From NCBI RefSeq assembly GCF_902833905.1, contig NZ_CADFGP010000016.1, forward strand, positions 59,982 through 123,981: a stretch of 64,000 nucleotides of DNA. Reading direction: 5' to 3'. Of the stretch, positions 24,831-32,906 are shown piece after piece (within the stretch, counting starts at the first letter, position 1; each line of letters begins with the position of its first letter). This stretch comes from Paraburkholderia tuberum STM678. GTDB lineage: Bacteria > Pseudomonadota > Gammaproteobacteria > Burkholderiales > Burkholderiaceae. The notes under the pieces are model-generated. The model saw only the letters and a program-made list of their open reading frames with translations. It was not told the DNA's origin and searched no databases. A program made the translations under genes and the position numbers.

Positions 24831-25996
24831 GCGTCGCCGCCGAACAGATCGCGCGTGTATACCCTGTCCGCCACGTCTGTCAGATCAGCCGTCATGCGAT
24901 TTGCGACGATCACGTCGGCCGAACGCTTGAATTCAGCCAGATCGTTGACCACCGACGAATTGAAGAAACTCGATTCGTGCATCGCCGGTTCGTAGACGAT
25001 CACTTCCACGCCCTTCGCCTTGATGCGTTTCATCACACCCTGAATGCTCGACGCGCGGAAATTGTCGGAACCTGCTTTCATCACCAGCCGATAGATGCCA
25101 ACCACCTTCGGGCTATGCCTGAGCACACTCTCGGCGATGAAGTCTTTCCGCGTGCCATTCGATTCGACGATAGCGTGAATCAGATTTTGAGGCACATCGC
25201 TGTAATTCGCGAGGAGTTGCTTCGTGTCTTTCGGCAGACAATAGCCACCGTAGCCGAAGCTCGGATTGTTGTAATGCGAGCCAATGCGCGGGTCGAGACA
25301 CACACCCTGAATGATCTGGTTCGTATCGAGGCCGTGCTGCGCTGCGTAGGTGTCGAGCTCGTTGAAATACGCGACCCGCATCGCGAGATACGTATTGGCG
25401 AACAGCTTGATCGCCTCGGCCTCGGTGCTGCCGGTGAAGAGCGTCGGAATATCCTGCTTGACGGCGCCTTGCTTCAGCAACTCAGCGAAAACTTCGGCGC
25501 GCTCCGAACGCTCGCCGACGACGATACGCGACGGGTATAAATTGTCGTACAGCGCCTTGCCTTCCCGCAAGAATTCCGGCGAGAAGATCAGATTTTGCGT
25601 GCCCAGCGTTTCGCTCGTGCGCTCCGTGTAGCCGACCGGAATGGTCGACTTGATGACCATAACCGCTTGCGGATTGACCTCCTTCACATCGCGAACGACG
25701 CTTTCAATCGACCGGGTGTTGAAGTAGTTCGTTTCCGGATCGTAGTCGGTCGGCGTGGCGAGGATCACGTAGTCGGCGTTCGCGTAGGCTTCGACCTTGT
25801 CGAGCGTGGCGCGAAAGTTGAGCGACTTGTGTGCGAGAAATTCCTCAATCTCGGTGTCTTCGATCGGCGATTCCTTGCGGTTGAGCATCGCTACTTTCTC
25901 AGGAACGATGTCCAGCGCGATGACCTCGTGATTCTGAGCGAGCAATACAGCGAGAGAAAGACCGACGTAGCCGGTGCCGGAGATTGCGATTTTCAT
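24827..25996 (-). CDS. ugd: UDP-glucose 6-dehydrogenase
   Basis: The 389-residue enzyme oxidises UDP-glucose to UDP-glucuronate with two NAD. It has the Rossmann start MKIAISGTGYVGLSLAVLLA, the STIPVGYT and FSPEFLREGKALYDNLYPSR motifs, and the catalytic cysteine in FGYGGYCLPKDTKQLLANY (near residue 250). The length and the sequence are closest to the short enterobacterial-type Ugd. It is the first gene of a seven-gene minus-strand operon whose later genes transfer and modify sugars, so it supplies glucuronate donors for the polymer. Upstream is an IS5 remnant, which may carry or have disturbed its promoter. Confidence 0.95.
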   Translation of the reverse strand: MKIAISGTGYVGLSLAVLLAQNHEVIALDIVPEKVAMLNRKESPIEDTEIEEFLAHKSLNFRATLDKVEAYANADYVILATPTDYDPETNYFNTRSIESVVRDVKEVNPQAVMVIKSTIPVGYTERTSETLGTQNLIFSPEFLREGKALYDNLYPSRIVVGERSERAEVFAELLKQGAVKQDIPTLFTGSTEAEAIKLFANTYLAMRVAYFNELDTYAAQHGLDTNQIIQGVCLDPRIGSHYNNPSFGYGGYCLPKDTKQLLANYSDVPQNLIHAIVESNGTRKDFIAESVLRHSPKVVGIYRLVMKAGSDNFRASSIQGVMKRIKAKGVEVIVYEPAMHESSFFNSSVVNDLAEFKRSADVIVANRMTADLTDVADRVYTRDLFGGDA

Positions 25997-26083
25997 TTAC
26001 GTCCTTCTTTTAAGTTTATTTTAACTCGTGCCGATGACTTGAAGAAGATAACTTTGGCGTCATTGCATAAATCGAATGCGAAA

Positions 26084-26253
26084 GTGATGATCAAACGACG
26101 CAGCACCGTCGAACGGCAATTGGCTATATGAAGGCCAAGCGGGAAGCCTGATCGGAATAGGCAAAGAGATCGATTGGCGATGCATTGAGCGCTTTGCTCC
26201 GTGGCGCAGGTTACAACCTGCGGATGATTCTGAAGAAGCCGCGGTTTCTTTAA
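26084..26253 (+). mobile_element. Degenerate C-terminal remnant of an IS5-family transposase
   Basis: Across three frames the plus strand reads VMIKRRSTVE, then IGYMKAKREA, then DRNR, then SIGDALSALLRGAGYNLRMI and LKKPRFL before TAA at 26251. This is the order of the conserved IS5-type end (KRRSAIEPVIGH, DRNYLKG, GDAxNALLxAAGYN). At least two frameshifts and an internal loss show it is dead. No complete inverted repeats could be placed; the ends may lie near 26040 and 26265. It fills the 313-nt gap between ugd and the secreted-protein gene. Confidence 0.7.
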
Positions 26254-26268
26254 GCCTCGATTCTGGTG

Positions 26269-26298
26269 GTCGAGTGCGGCATTGCTGCCGCACTCGAC
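26269..26298 (-). terminator. Perfect 13-bp hairpin downstream of the secreted toroid-like gene
   Basis: GTCGAGTGCGGCA (26269-26281) pairs with TGCCGCACTCGAC (26286-26298) around the tetraloop TTGC. On the minus strand it begins 12 nt after the stop at 26310, the place of a terminator. The T run is missing, so it may instead protect the mRNA 3' end. Confidence 0.55.
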
Positions 26299-26309
26299 GA
26301 GTTCCTTGC

Positions 26310-28181
26310 TCAACGGCCCACTCCGTCCCAGAGCGGGCGGCCAACTTCCCGCCCGTTAATCGATAACAGATCGGTGCCAAATGGCACGCCGTCAACGGAA
26401 AGGGCGCGCGGTGCGAAGCGGCTTGATGCGTCCAGTGCCAATCTCAACCTCGTATCCCCTGACGCCATGCCAATTTCAACAGTGTTTCCATGTATATCAG
26501 CACGGACCACAGAATTCTGAAGGCGCTTCGCGAGCTCGGCGGGTACTTCGCTGTCCGATGCCTCGATCAACAGCGCAACGCGTGCAGCAGCCACCCCGAC
26601 GCCCGAAGGCAAGAGGTTCAAGCGCGCTAGCTTCAGCCTCTCGCCATCGGCGTCGCCCTGCAAACGTGGCGCAACTGCACCCGCCCAACTTCCCGGTAAT
26701 GGGATAACCCGAATTCCAATAGCACCCGATGGCGCCGAAACAACGACGACGCTATTCGCCTCGACGGGCCGGTCAAGGCTTACCGACGGCTCCACGTCCT
26801 GACCGTTGACCGAAAGGCGGTCTGCGGTAGGCAGCACGATCTGGAAGTGATCGTCGGCTTTGAGCGCTGCCGTACCGTCCAGCACGACGATCGCCATCCC
26901 GCCGTGCCCGACGCACGCGACGTCGAAGCGCTTCTGCATATCCTTCATGTGGCCAAAACGATCAGCCTCGCGCTGAACACCATAGGGATTTTCCGTCGAC
27001 GCGGTTACACCGATCTGGCGAATGGAAATGTCGTCGGAGAAAATACCTGTGAGCAACTCGTTTTGTGGACCTGCATAGCCGTTGGCGCAACCGATCGACG
27101 CACCATGAGACACCCATGTCCAGCGGAAACCCAAATCGTCATCGCGCCACCGCGCGACCACATCGCGCGGCGCATCGTTCGCAAATCCTGTCAAACGCTT
27201 GGGAAAACGCCACCCGTCTGGCCCGGTGCTCGCGAGAAGAAATGGCGTAATTACATCGAAGGTCTTCGCGCGCGAGAAATCGCTGGCCGGCGCGATCCCC
27301 GCGAGCGCGGCCCACACGTCGATCGGGCCGCGACTGTCATAAAAATGCCCGACGCGGCTGTGCGCTCCTGCGAGACGAGCGGCTTGCGGGAAATAGTGCG
27401 CAGCCACGTCAGCCCACAAAAGATTCAAGGCCATATTGCCCTGGTTCCGTACTTCCGTATCCGCCACGTAGCGCACAAGTGTCGTCAATGTAGCCAGATC
27501 GACCGCATAGTAGATCGGGCTGCCGTATTCGCGCAGGCCAGTCTCTCCTGTCACGCTCCGCCAGGCTTCGAAGCGGTGTACTCCCTTCCTGAAGGCCTGC
27601 ATGTCCCCCAGTTCCTGACCAAGCAGCATTAGCGCCGTCGCATTCATCAACGCAATGTTCGTATAGGTGCTCTTGACCTGGTGCGAGGTCAGCGCAGCGA
27701 GCGCCGCGAGGCCGCGATCACGCAACGTCCGCAATGCTTCAGGCTGGAGTCGGTCAGAGTAGTCGTGCAGGATCGGGCCGAGGCTGATAGCGGCAAACTC
27801 TATCGCATTCGGGTCCCCGATGCTATGGTCCGTGGTTCGCCATGGTACCCAGCCGAAATTGGCACTACCCGGCTGGGCTTCCTGACCTGCGAACGCCCTT
27901 AACGCATAGTTTTGCGCCGTATGAACGTCGCCGTTACGCTGTAGCAACAGCCACGCCGCCGCGACGAGGTCACGCGTGTCGACCGAGCTATCCGACCGGC
28001 CTGCGCGTCCGGCGAACTCGGCAAGCTGCTGGTCCGCCGCAGCTAGCAACGCGCTGGGCGTCGCCGAATTCGGGCTTTCCGCCTGAGCCGTAGTACTCGC
28101 GCCACTCAGTATGCAAACCACCGCTCCGGCGCACACCGCAATCATGCGACGACACGTTCCGGATAATAGATCAAAGCGCAT
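26310..28181 (-). CDS. Secreted protein of polysaccharide locus, probable helical-toroid lyase-like fold
   Basis: The 623-residue protein has a signal peptide (about 1-34, ending TAQA). The region 40-400 is rich in helices with aromatic motifs such as GWVPWRTTDHSIGDPNAIEF, LREYGSPIYYAVDLATLTTL and LAGAHSRVGHFYDSRGPIDV; the C-terminal third (430-623) is mainly beta strands. A helical toroid followed by beta sheets is the layout of heparinase/alginate-lyase-type polysaccharide lyases, but no family motif is certain. A periplasmic role in trimming or clearing the polymer is inferred from location. GGAG precedes the ATG at 28181, which overlaps the kpsE-remnant frame by 11 nt. Confidence 0.5.
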   Translation of the reverse strand: MRFDLLSGTCRRMIAVCAGAVVCILSGASTTAQAESPNSATPSALLAAADQQLAEFAGRAGRSDSSVDTRDLVAAAWLLLQRNGDVHTAQNYALRAFAGQEAQPGSANFGWVPWRTTDHSIGDPNAIEFAAISLGPILHDYSDRLQPEALRTLRDRGLAALAALTSHQVKSTYTNIALMNATALMLLGQELGDMQAFRKGVHRFEAWRSVTGETGLREYGSPIYYAVDLATLTTLVRYVADTEVRNQGNMALNLLWADVAAHYFPQAARLAGAHSRVGHFYDSRGPIDVWAALAGIAPASDFSRAKTFDVITPFLLASTGPDGWRFPKRLTGFANDAPRDVVARWRDDDLGFRWTWVSHGASIGCANGYAGPQNELLTGIFSDDISIRQIGVTASTENPYGVQREADRFGHMKDMQKRFDVACVGHGGMAIVVLDGTAALKADDHFQIVLPTADRLSVNGQDVEPSVSLDRPVEANSVVVVSAPSGAIGIRVIPLPGSWAGAVAPRLQGDADGERLKLARLNLLPSGVGVAAARVALLIEASDSEVPAELAKRLQNSVVRADIHGNTVEIGMASGDTRLRLALDASSRFAPRALSVDGVPFGTDLLSINGREVGRPLWDGVGR

Positions 28182-28386
28182 AGTATTTCACTCCAGCACT
28201 GACCAGAAGGGAGATGCTCCATACCGCCGAGGTTCCGAGAAACAAGAAGAGCGTATCGAGAACACGATGCGGCAATTCGGCATACTCGAGCAGGCCTGCT
28301 GGCACGAACGTCGCCAGACGGAAGTCCTTTTTCTCCGCGCCCGTGCGAGCCTCGTCAGAAAGGTATGCACGGGATATGATTTTCAT
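28171..28386 (-). pseudogene. Truncated 3' end of a second KpsE/CtrB-type capsule export gene
   Basis: The 71-codon frame ends with a pattern typical of the KpsE family C-terminus: ARTGAEKKDFRLATFVPAGL, LEYAELPHRVLDTLF and a last membrane helix (LFLGTSAVWSISLLVSAGV) before KYYAL. Intact KpsE proteins are about 370-390 residues and another complete copy lies at 34178-35359, with a different tail. The N-terminal 300 residues are missing; the frame starts at an internal Met (28386). The break falls next to AT-rich DNA, so the copy was cut when the adjacent glycosyltransferase cassette arrived. Confidence 0.65.
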
Positions 28387-28409
28387 ATGTAATGGGCCAC
28401 GCAAACACG

Positions 28410-30242
28410 TTAAATAGCCAATTCCTCTACGCCACCGTGCTCAACCAGTTTGGCAATATCCGGATATCTCGAAAGAATCCTGTTAAGCATAGCGTCGTTC
28501 TCTCCACCTACATCATTATTCCGCCACAACGCAACTTCTTGCGAATCTGGCGTGAACTCCAAGGTAAAACTTTTGTCTGGAATCACCCTTATTTTCGTGC
28601 CATTAAGAACAGCCATGCTCCAGAACCATATGTCATCGCCACTACCACACAACGTCGTGAAGTCCACCTCATTCATTACGTCACTATGCAAACTGGCCGG
28701 GGGATAAAGAACTCCGCCGCATCCCGTGAAAAAAGTTTGGTATGAAGGAGCTGGATCCTTAATATTTCTGCGCCATTTCCGGTAAGACATAAATGTTTCA
28801 CCGTCCACCGAAATTTTATGGGCCCTGCAACAATGTATCGAGTCAGGATATTGAAGATACGATCCAACCAGTTGCTCCAGCCACGTTGGCTTGTAGACGA
28901 TATCATCATCGGCGGTAACAATGACATTATCCGGATAGGCCTTTAGCGCAGGTATCAACTTTTTATACGATTTTATGTTATGGCACCATTGTATTGAAAG
29001 ACCAGAAGGTTTCAGATCAAGCAATTCTTTAGGCAAGCTGACTTCACCGCCAGGAAATTCTTCTTCAGCAAGCCATAAAACAACAGCGGAAGGCTGAAAT
29101 GTTTGCGATAGCAAACTTTTCACGGTGATATGCGCAGACCCAATCCTGGCGGGGTAGGATGTCAACGATACGATTACGCCATAAGGATCAACATTTCTAA
29201 TCACTTCCGGGATTTCAAATAGATTATTTGCCGCGGCTCCCGAGGTTAAGTAATATCGATACCACAACAGAAATTGCTCGCCCTGTAGGATTTTCCACGG
29301 TTTTTCCTTGGACGCAAAATGCACGACGTTAGCCGACTCTACCAAATCCGAAAACGACTTACACTTGATCGGCTCTTTGTATTCATGTGCGATCTGATCC
29401 AACGTGAATTCACCCTGAAGCGTGACGAGCAAATTGTTTCTGCAGGACAAATACTTGACATTATCCGCAAAAACAACATTAAGAGCATCTTGATCCATGA
29501 AAAAATTAATTCCATTTTTTCTATAGTCAAGCAATTTATTTGTCAAATCATCTTGCCTCATCTTCTTCAGATTCAGAAGCATCATGCCTGAGTTAAAATA
29601 GTATCGATGATGTTCGACATTTAATTTACTCAAAATGCTTGGCTTATATTTTAGAGTCGGCTTGATATCCGGAACTACGCCGGCATAAAGATCGTCTATG
29701 CAAACGTTATAAAGCTCCGACAGATCGGAGCGAACAATGATATCGCCATCCAAATACAGCACCTTATCTAGATCCGCAAGAATCTCGGGAAGGCTGAACT
29801 TAGTTATTGCCGCAGTTGAGACATGAAAGCCATTTTTTAGAATTGAAAACTGTGAACTATTTTCATCCAACTCCAATATAAAAACCCAGACCTTGTCTTT
29901 TTGAAGGCTTTTCAGATTATCTATATTCTCTCTGCTCAAGTTAACAGAGAGCACATACACATTAACCTCAACGTCGTCGTTTTTGTTTCTTATCAACGAA
30001 TGCAGGGCCACATATGTAGGCAATGCAAAACCGTCATCCGTTATAAATGCGATATTTATTCTATTCTGCCCGTTTCCCGGGAGATTACGCCCAATACCCA
30101 ATCTCTTTTCGCACAAGGAAATATTCGCACGAAACAAATCCTCCCCCAGCAATCCCGCGAGCTTCCTGTAAATTGAAAGAGCATCCAGAAATCTCCCTTT
30201 CAAATAAAATCCATGAGCTTCATTTACCAAACTCATTTTCAT
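28410..30242 (-). CDS. Two-domain glycosyltransferase (GT8 plus C-terminal GT2-like domain)
   Basis: The 610-residue protein has a TPR-like helix pair at the N-terminus (about 1-45; NEAHGFYLKGRFLDALSIYR), a GT8 domain (about 60-330; INIAFITDDGFALPTYVALH, the DxD in VLYLDGDIIV, YYFNSGMMLLNL, QDALNVVF) and a C-terminal GT-A-like domain (about 355-590; VIVSLTSYPARIGSAHITVK, TADDDIVY, FTGCGGVLYPP). It is probably a bifunctional enzyme adding two sugars. Its DNA is far richer in A+T than the flanking genes, a sign of recent transfer. The start at 30242 has GGGG 5 nt upstream; the Met two codons later is possible. Confidence 0.82.
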   Translation of the reverse strand: MKMSLVNEAHGFYLKGRFLDALSIYRKLAGLLGEDLFRANISLCEKRLGIGRNLPGNGQNRINIAFITDDGFALPTYVALHSLIRNKNDDVEVNVYVLSVNLSRENIDNLKSLQKDKVWVFILELDENSSQFSILKNGFHVSTAAITKFSLPEILADLDKVLYLDGDIIVRSDLSELYNVCIDDLYAGVVPDIKPTLKYKPSILSKLNVEHHRYYFNSGMMLLNLKKMRQDDLTNKLLDYRKNGINFFMDQDALNVVFADNVKYLSCRNNLLVTLQGEFTLDQIAHEYKEPIKCKSFSDLVESANVVHFASKEKPWKILQGEQFLLWYRYYLTSGAAANNLFEIPEVIRNVDPYGVIVSLTSYPARIGSAHITVKSLLSQTFQPSAVVLWLAEEEFPGGEVSLPKELLDLKPSGLSIQWCHNIKSYKKLIPALKAYPDNVIVTADDDIVYKPTWLEQLVGSYLQYPDSIHCCRAHKISVDGETFMSYRKWRRNIKDPAPSYQTFFTGCGGVLYPPASLHSDVMNEVDFTTLCGSGDDIWFWSMAVLNGTKIRVIPDKSFTLEFTPDSQEVALWRNNDVGGENDAMLNRILSRYPDIAKLVEHGGVEELAI

Positions 30243-30290
30243 TGCCCCAAAATAATTAAAATCGTTGACTCTTCCAACCAATAGGAATTT

Positions 30291-32906
30291 TTATTTTGTT
30301 TCATTGAACACTGAATTTTTATAAAATTTACCAATCGACGACGTCTCAAGATAACCAGAGAGTATTTCCATATGACGCGAATTTTTCCGTGTCAAAAAAA
30401 TAAACGTCGGCGTGGCATTGGTCGAGTCAACAGCAAAATATCCAAATGATTCAAGAAATTCTTTAATCTCTTCGTAGAAAGATCTCGTAAAGCACTCAAC
30501 AGAGATAACGGGCAAACTTTTTTCAATTACAGTTCGCGCCCCACGCAATACTTCGAGTTCCATTCCTTCCAGATCCAGCTTGATGATTGAAACATCAGCT
30601 TCGCGATCTTTTAGCTCAACGTCGAGAGTCGAGACCCGGACATCAAACAAACCACGGGCACGAGCATCGTCATCATCTCGCTGTGCCAATTTCGTATCGG
30701 CAGTAAAGGAGCCGTAATTGCCGGGCAATGCTTGCACAAGCGATATAGACCCAGGCTGATCTCCTATGGCTTTCTTACGGATATCGATTTTTTCTTCCAG
30801 GTGATTTAGGCGCGCATTGGCAACCAAAAATTCATGATTGAACGGCTGCGGCTCGAACGCAATCACAGAAGCGCCAATCACACCTGCAAAGAAAACTGAA
30901 TGATTGCCGATGTTTGCACCACCATCGATAATCAACTTATCCGGATGATGTACCCGCGCAAGTAAATCGAGAAAAGTAGCTTCATAAAATTGATTCCGTT
31001 CAGCCATTTTCCCAGGAATGTAATCCGTCGAAAAATGGGTGAAGAAAAATACTTTGTTTGCGTGCTCGACAGAAACCAAAGAAATGTCAGGTAAATTACT
31101 AGCATCAGGCATGGCGTCGAGCCTGCCTTTCAACACATGAAGGAACGTAGCCGGAACCAGCTTTTGCGCTTCTTGAAGTTTTTTGCGCAGATCCGTACTT
31201 CCCTGCTGCAAAGCAGCCTTCTCCTGATCCAATTGCGCCTTGGCCTGCTTCAACACTTCCACTTCGCGACCACACTCTGCAGCCAACTTCGTTTGCTCGT
31301 CATGCTTCCCGGACAGCGCCGCCTTTTGCTGCTCCAGTTGTGCCTTGGCCTGCTTCAACACTTCCACTTCGCGACCGCGCTCTGCAGCCAACTTGGTTTG
31401 CTCGTCATGCTTCCCGGAGAGCGCCGCCTTCTGCTGTTCCAGTTGTGCTTTGGCCTGCTTCAACACTTCCACTTCACGACCGCGCTCTGCAGCCAACTTG
31501 GTTTGCTCGTCATGCTTCCCGGACAGCGCCGCCTTCTCCTGCGCCAGTTGCGCGTTGGCGTGCTTCAACACTTCCACTTCGTAACCACGCTGTGCAGCCA
31601 ACTTCGTTTGCTCGTCATGCTTTCCGGACAGCGCCGCCTTCTCCTGCGCCAGTTGCGCGTTGGCGTGCTTCAACACTTCCACTTCGTAACCACGCTGTGC
31701 AGCCAACTTCGTTTGCTCGTCATGCTTTCCGGACAGCGCTGCCTTATCCTGCTCTAGGTGCGCGTTGACGAGCTTCAACACGTCGACTTCACGGCCACGC
31801 TGTGCAGCCAACTTCGTTTGCTCGTCATGCTTTCCGGACAGCGCCGCCTTATCCTGCTCCAGTCGCGCGTTGACGAGCTTCAACACGTCCACTTCACGTC
31901 CACGCTCTGCAGCCAACTTCGTTTGCTCGTCATGCTTTCCTGACAGCGCAGTCTTCTCCCGCTCCAGTTGCGCCTTGGCCTGCTTCAACACTTCCACTTC
32001 ACGACCACGCACGGCAGCCAACTTCGCCTGCTCGTCAAGCTTACGAGACAAGCTCGTCAATTGCTTTTCGATCCGCGCACGACGTTCGACGAAGTCGGAG
32101 CTTTGCTCCGTTTCACTCCGCCGAGCATCCCTGGCCTCATGGCCCACTTGATTGGCCTGACGGGCCTCGGATTCGCTGAATGGCGTATCCGGCGGCAGGA
32201 TTTTCAGCATGGCCTCCGCCTCGATAACCTTGCCAATCTCATGCAAGCGGAAGGCCAGCCACTTCAAGCGGTAGGGTTTGGGATCGATTTCGTATGCGCG
32301 CCGAGCGGCCATCGCAGCGTTAGTACGATCGCTATTCATCAAGTTGCGGGCCAGCACCGTATAGGCGTTAGCTTGCATGACCGGACCGATCGAAGCCCCG
32401 GCCAGCAGTTTTTCCGCCGCATCCAGACCACCTTTGCCATACGCCTCGATCAACTTGTCGAAGCTTTTCCCGCCAAGCAACTTCGGTGGCGTCTGCTGTC
32501 CTGACTGTCGCCAGATTTTTGCAAGCTTGCCGGGCACGGAGAACAGCGAAGCCGGTGAATCTGTACCGCGTATCAGAATATTTCCCAGTTTGCTGGTCAG
32601 CGCATTCTGAGTCTCGAGTCGGTGGACTTTTTTCTGCGCTTGCGCCAATGCCTGCAAACGGCAATTTTCGGCCAATGCATCCAGCAATTCGGCATGCACC
32701 CAGTCCTTGCTCGGCACAACGTTTTGCACTACGGCGCTGGTCTGTTGCTTTTCAAGCTCCCGGCTCTGCAGGTAATGGCGCTCCAGTACCCCCTGAACTT
32801 GATGGAGTTGTCCAAGCAACAGATCGTTTTCTTCCGTTACGTCCTTAAGCCGGGCCTCAAGCTTTTGCTGGGCGCGCTGGTCAACAGTCATTTTGTTTCT
32901 GTCCAT
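30291..32906 (-). CDS. FkbM-type methyltransferase fused to a long repetitive coiled coil
   Basis: The 871-residue protein has N-terminal helices (1-100), a TPR-like region (about 148-240; ANAYTVLARNLMNSDRTNAA, RAYEIDPKPYRLKWLAFRLH), eight tandem 35-residue units (286-565) and a C-terminal FkbM methyltransferase (about 600-850; IIDGGANIGNHSVFFAGV as SAM site, IAFEPQPFNHEFLV, IIKLDLEGMELEVLRGA). FkbM enzymes methylate sugar hydroxyls. The coiled coil may act as a ruler or scaffold for the assembly complex, as in chain-length regulators that end O-antigen chains by methylation (inference). The methyltransferase half is AT-rich, the repeat half GC-rich. The start may be Met1 or Met6, the latter overlapping the wecC stop as ATGA. 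Confidence 0.83.
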   Translation of the reverse strand: MDRNKMTVDQRAQQKLEARLKDVTEENDLLLGQLHQVQGVLERHYLQSRELEKQQTSAVVQNVVPSKDWVHAELLDALAENCRLQALAQAQKKVHRLETQNALTSKLGNILIRGTDSPASLFSVPGKLAKIWRQSGQQTPPKLLGGKSFDKLIEAYGKGGLDAAEKLLAGASIGPVMQANAYTVLARNLMNSDRTNAAMAARRAYEIDPKPYRLKWLAFRLHEIGKVIEAEAMLKILPPDTPFSESEARQANQVGHEARDARRSETEQSSDFVERRARIEKQLTSLSRKLDEQAKLAAVRGREVEVLKQAKAQLEREKTALSGKHDEQTKLAAERGREVDVLKLVNARLEQDKAALSGKHDEQTKLAAQRGREVDVLKLVNAHLEQDKAALSGKHDEQTKLAAQRGYEVEVLKHANAQLAQEKAALSGKHDEQTKLAAQRGYEVEVLKHANAQLAQEKAALSGKHDEQTKLAAERGREVEVLKQAKAQLEQQKAALSGKHDEQTKLAAERGREVEVLKQAKAQLEQQKAALSGKHDEQTKLAAECGREVEVLKQAKAQLDQEKAALQQGSTDLRKKLQEAQKLVPATFLHVLKGRLDAMPDASNLPDISLVSVEHANKVFFFTHFSTDYIPGKMAERNQFYEATFLDLLARVHHPDKLIIDGGANIGNHSVFFAGVIGASVIAFEPQPFNHEFLVANARLNHLEEKIDIRKKAIGDQPGSISLVQALPGNYGSFTADTKLAQRDDDDARARGLFDVRVSTLDVELKDREADVSIIKLDLEGMELEVLRGARTVIEKSLPVISVECFTRSFYEEIKEFLESFGYFAVDSTNATPTFIFLTRKNSRHMEILSGYLETSSIGKFYKNSVFNETK
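31212..32051 (-). repeat. Eight tandem 105-bp units encoding a 35-residue heptad coiled coil
   Basis: Each unit encodes LSGKHDEQTKLAAxRGxEVx then VLKxxxAxLxxxKAA. Thirty-five residues equal exactly five heptads, so the coiled-coil register is kept across units. The first unit (LSRKLDEQAKLAAVRGREVE) is the most diverged; units 4 and 5 are identical in protein, as are 6 and 7, a sign of recent duplication or conversion. Confidence 0.93.

Noticed and set aside
31212..32051. Tandem 105-bp repeats considered as a CRISPR or satellite array
   Set aside because: No spacers, unit divisible by three and translated as a continuous coiled coil.
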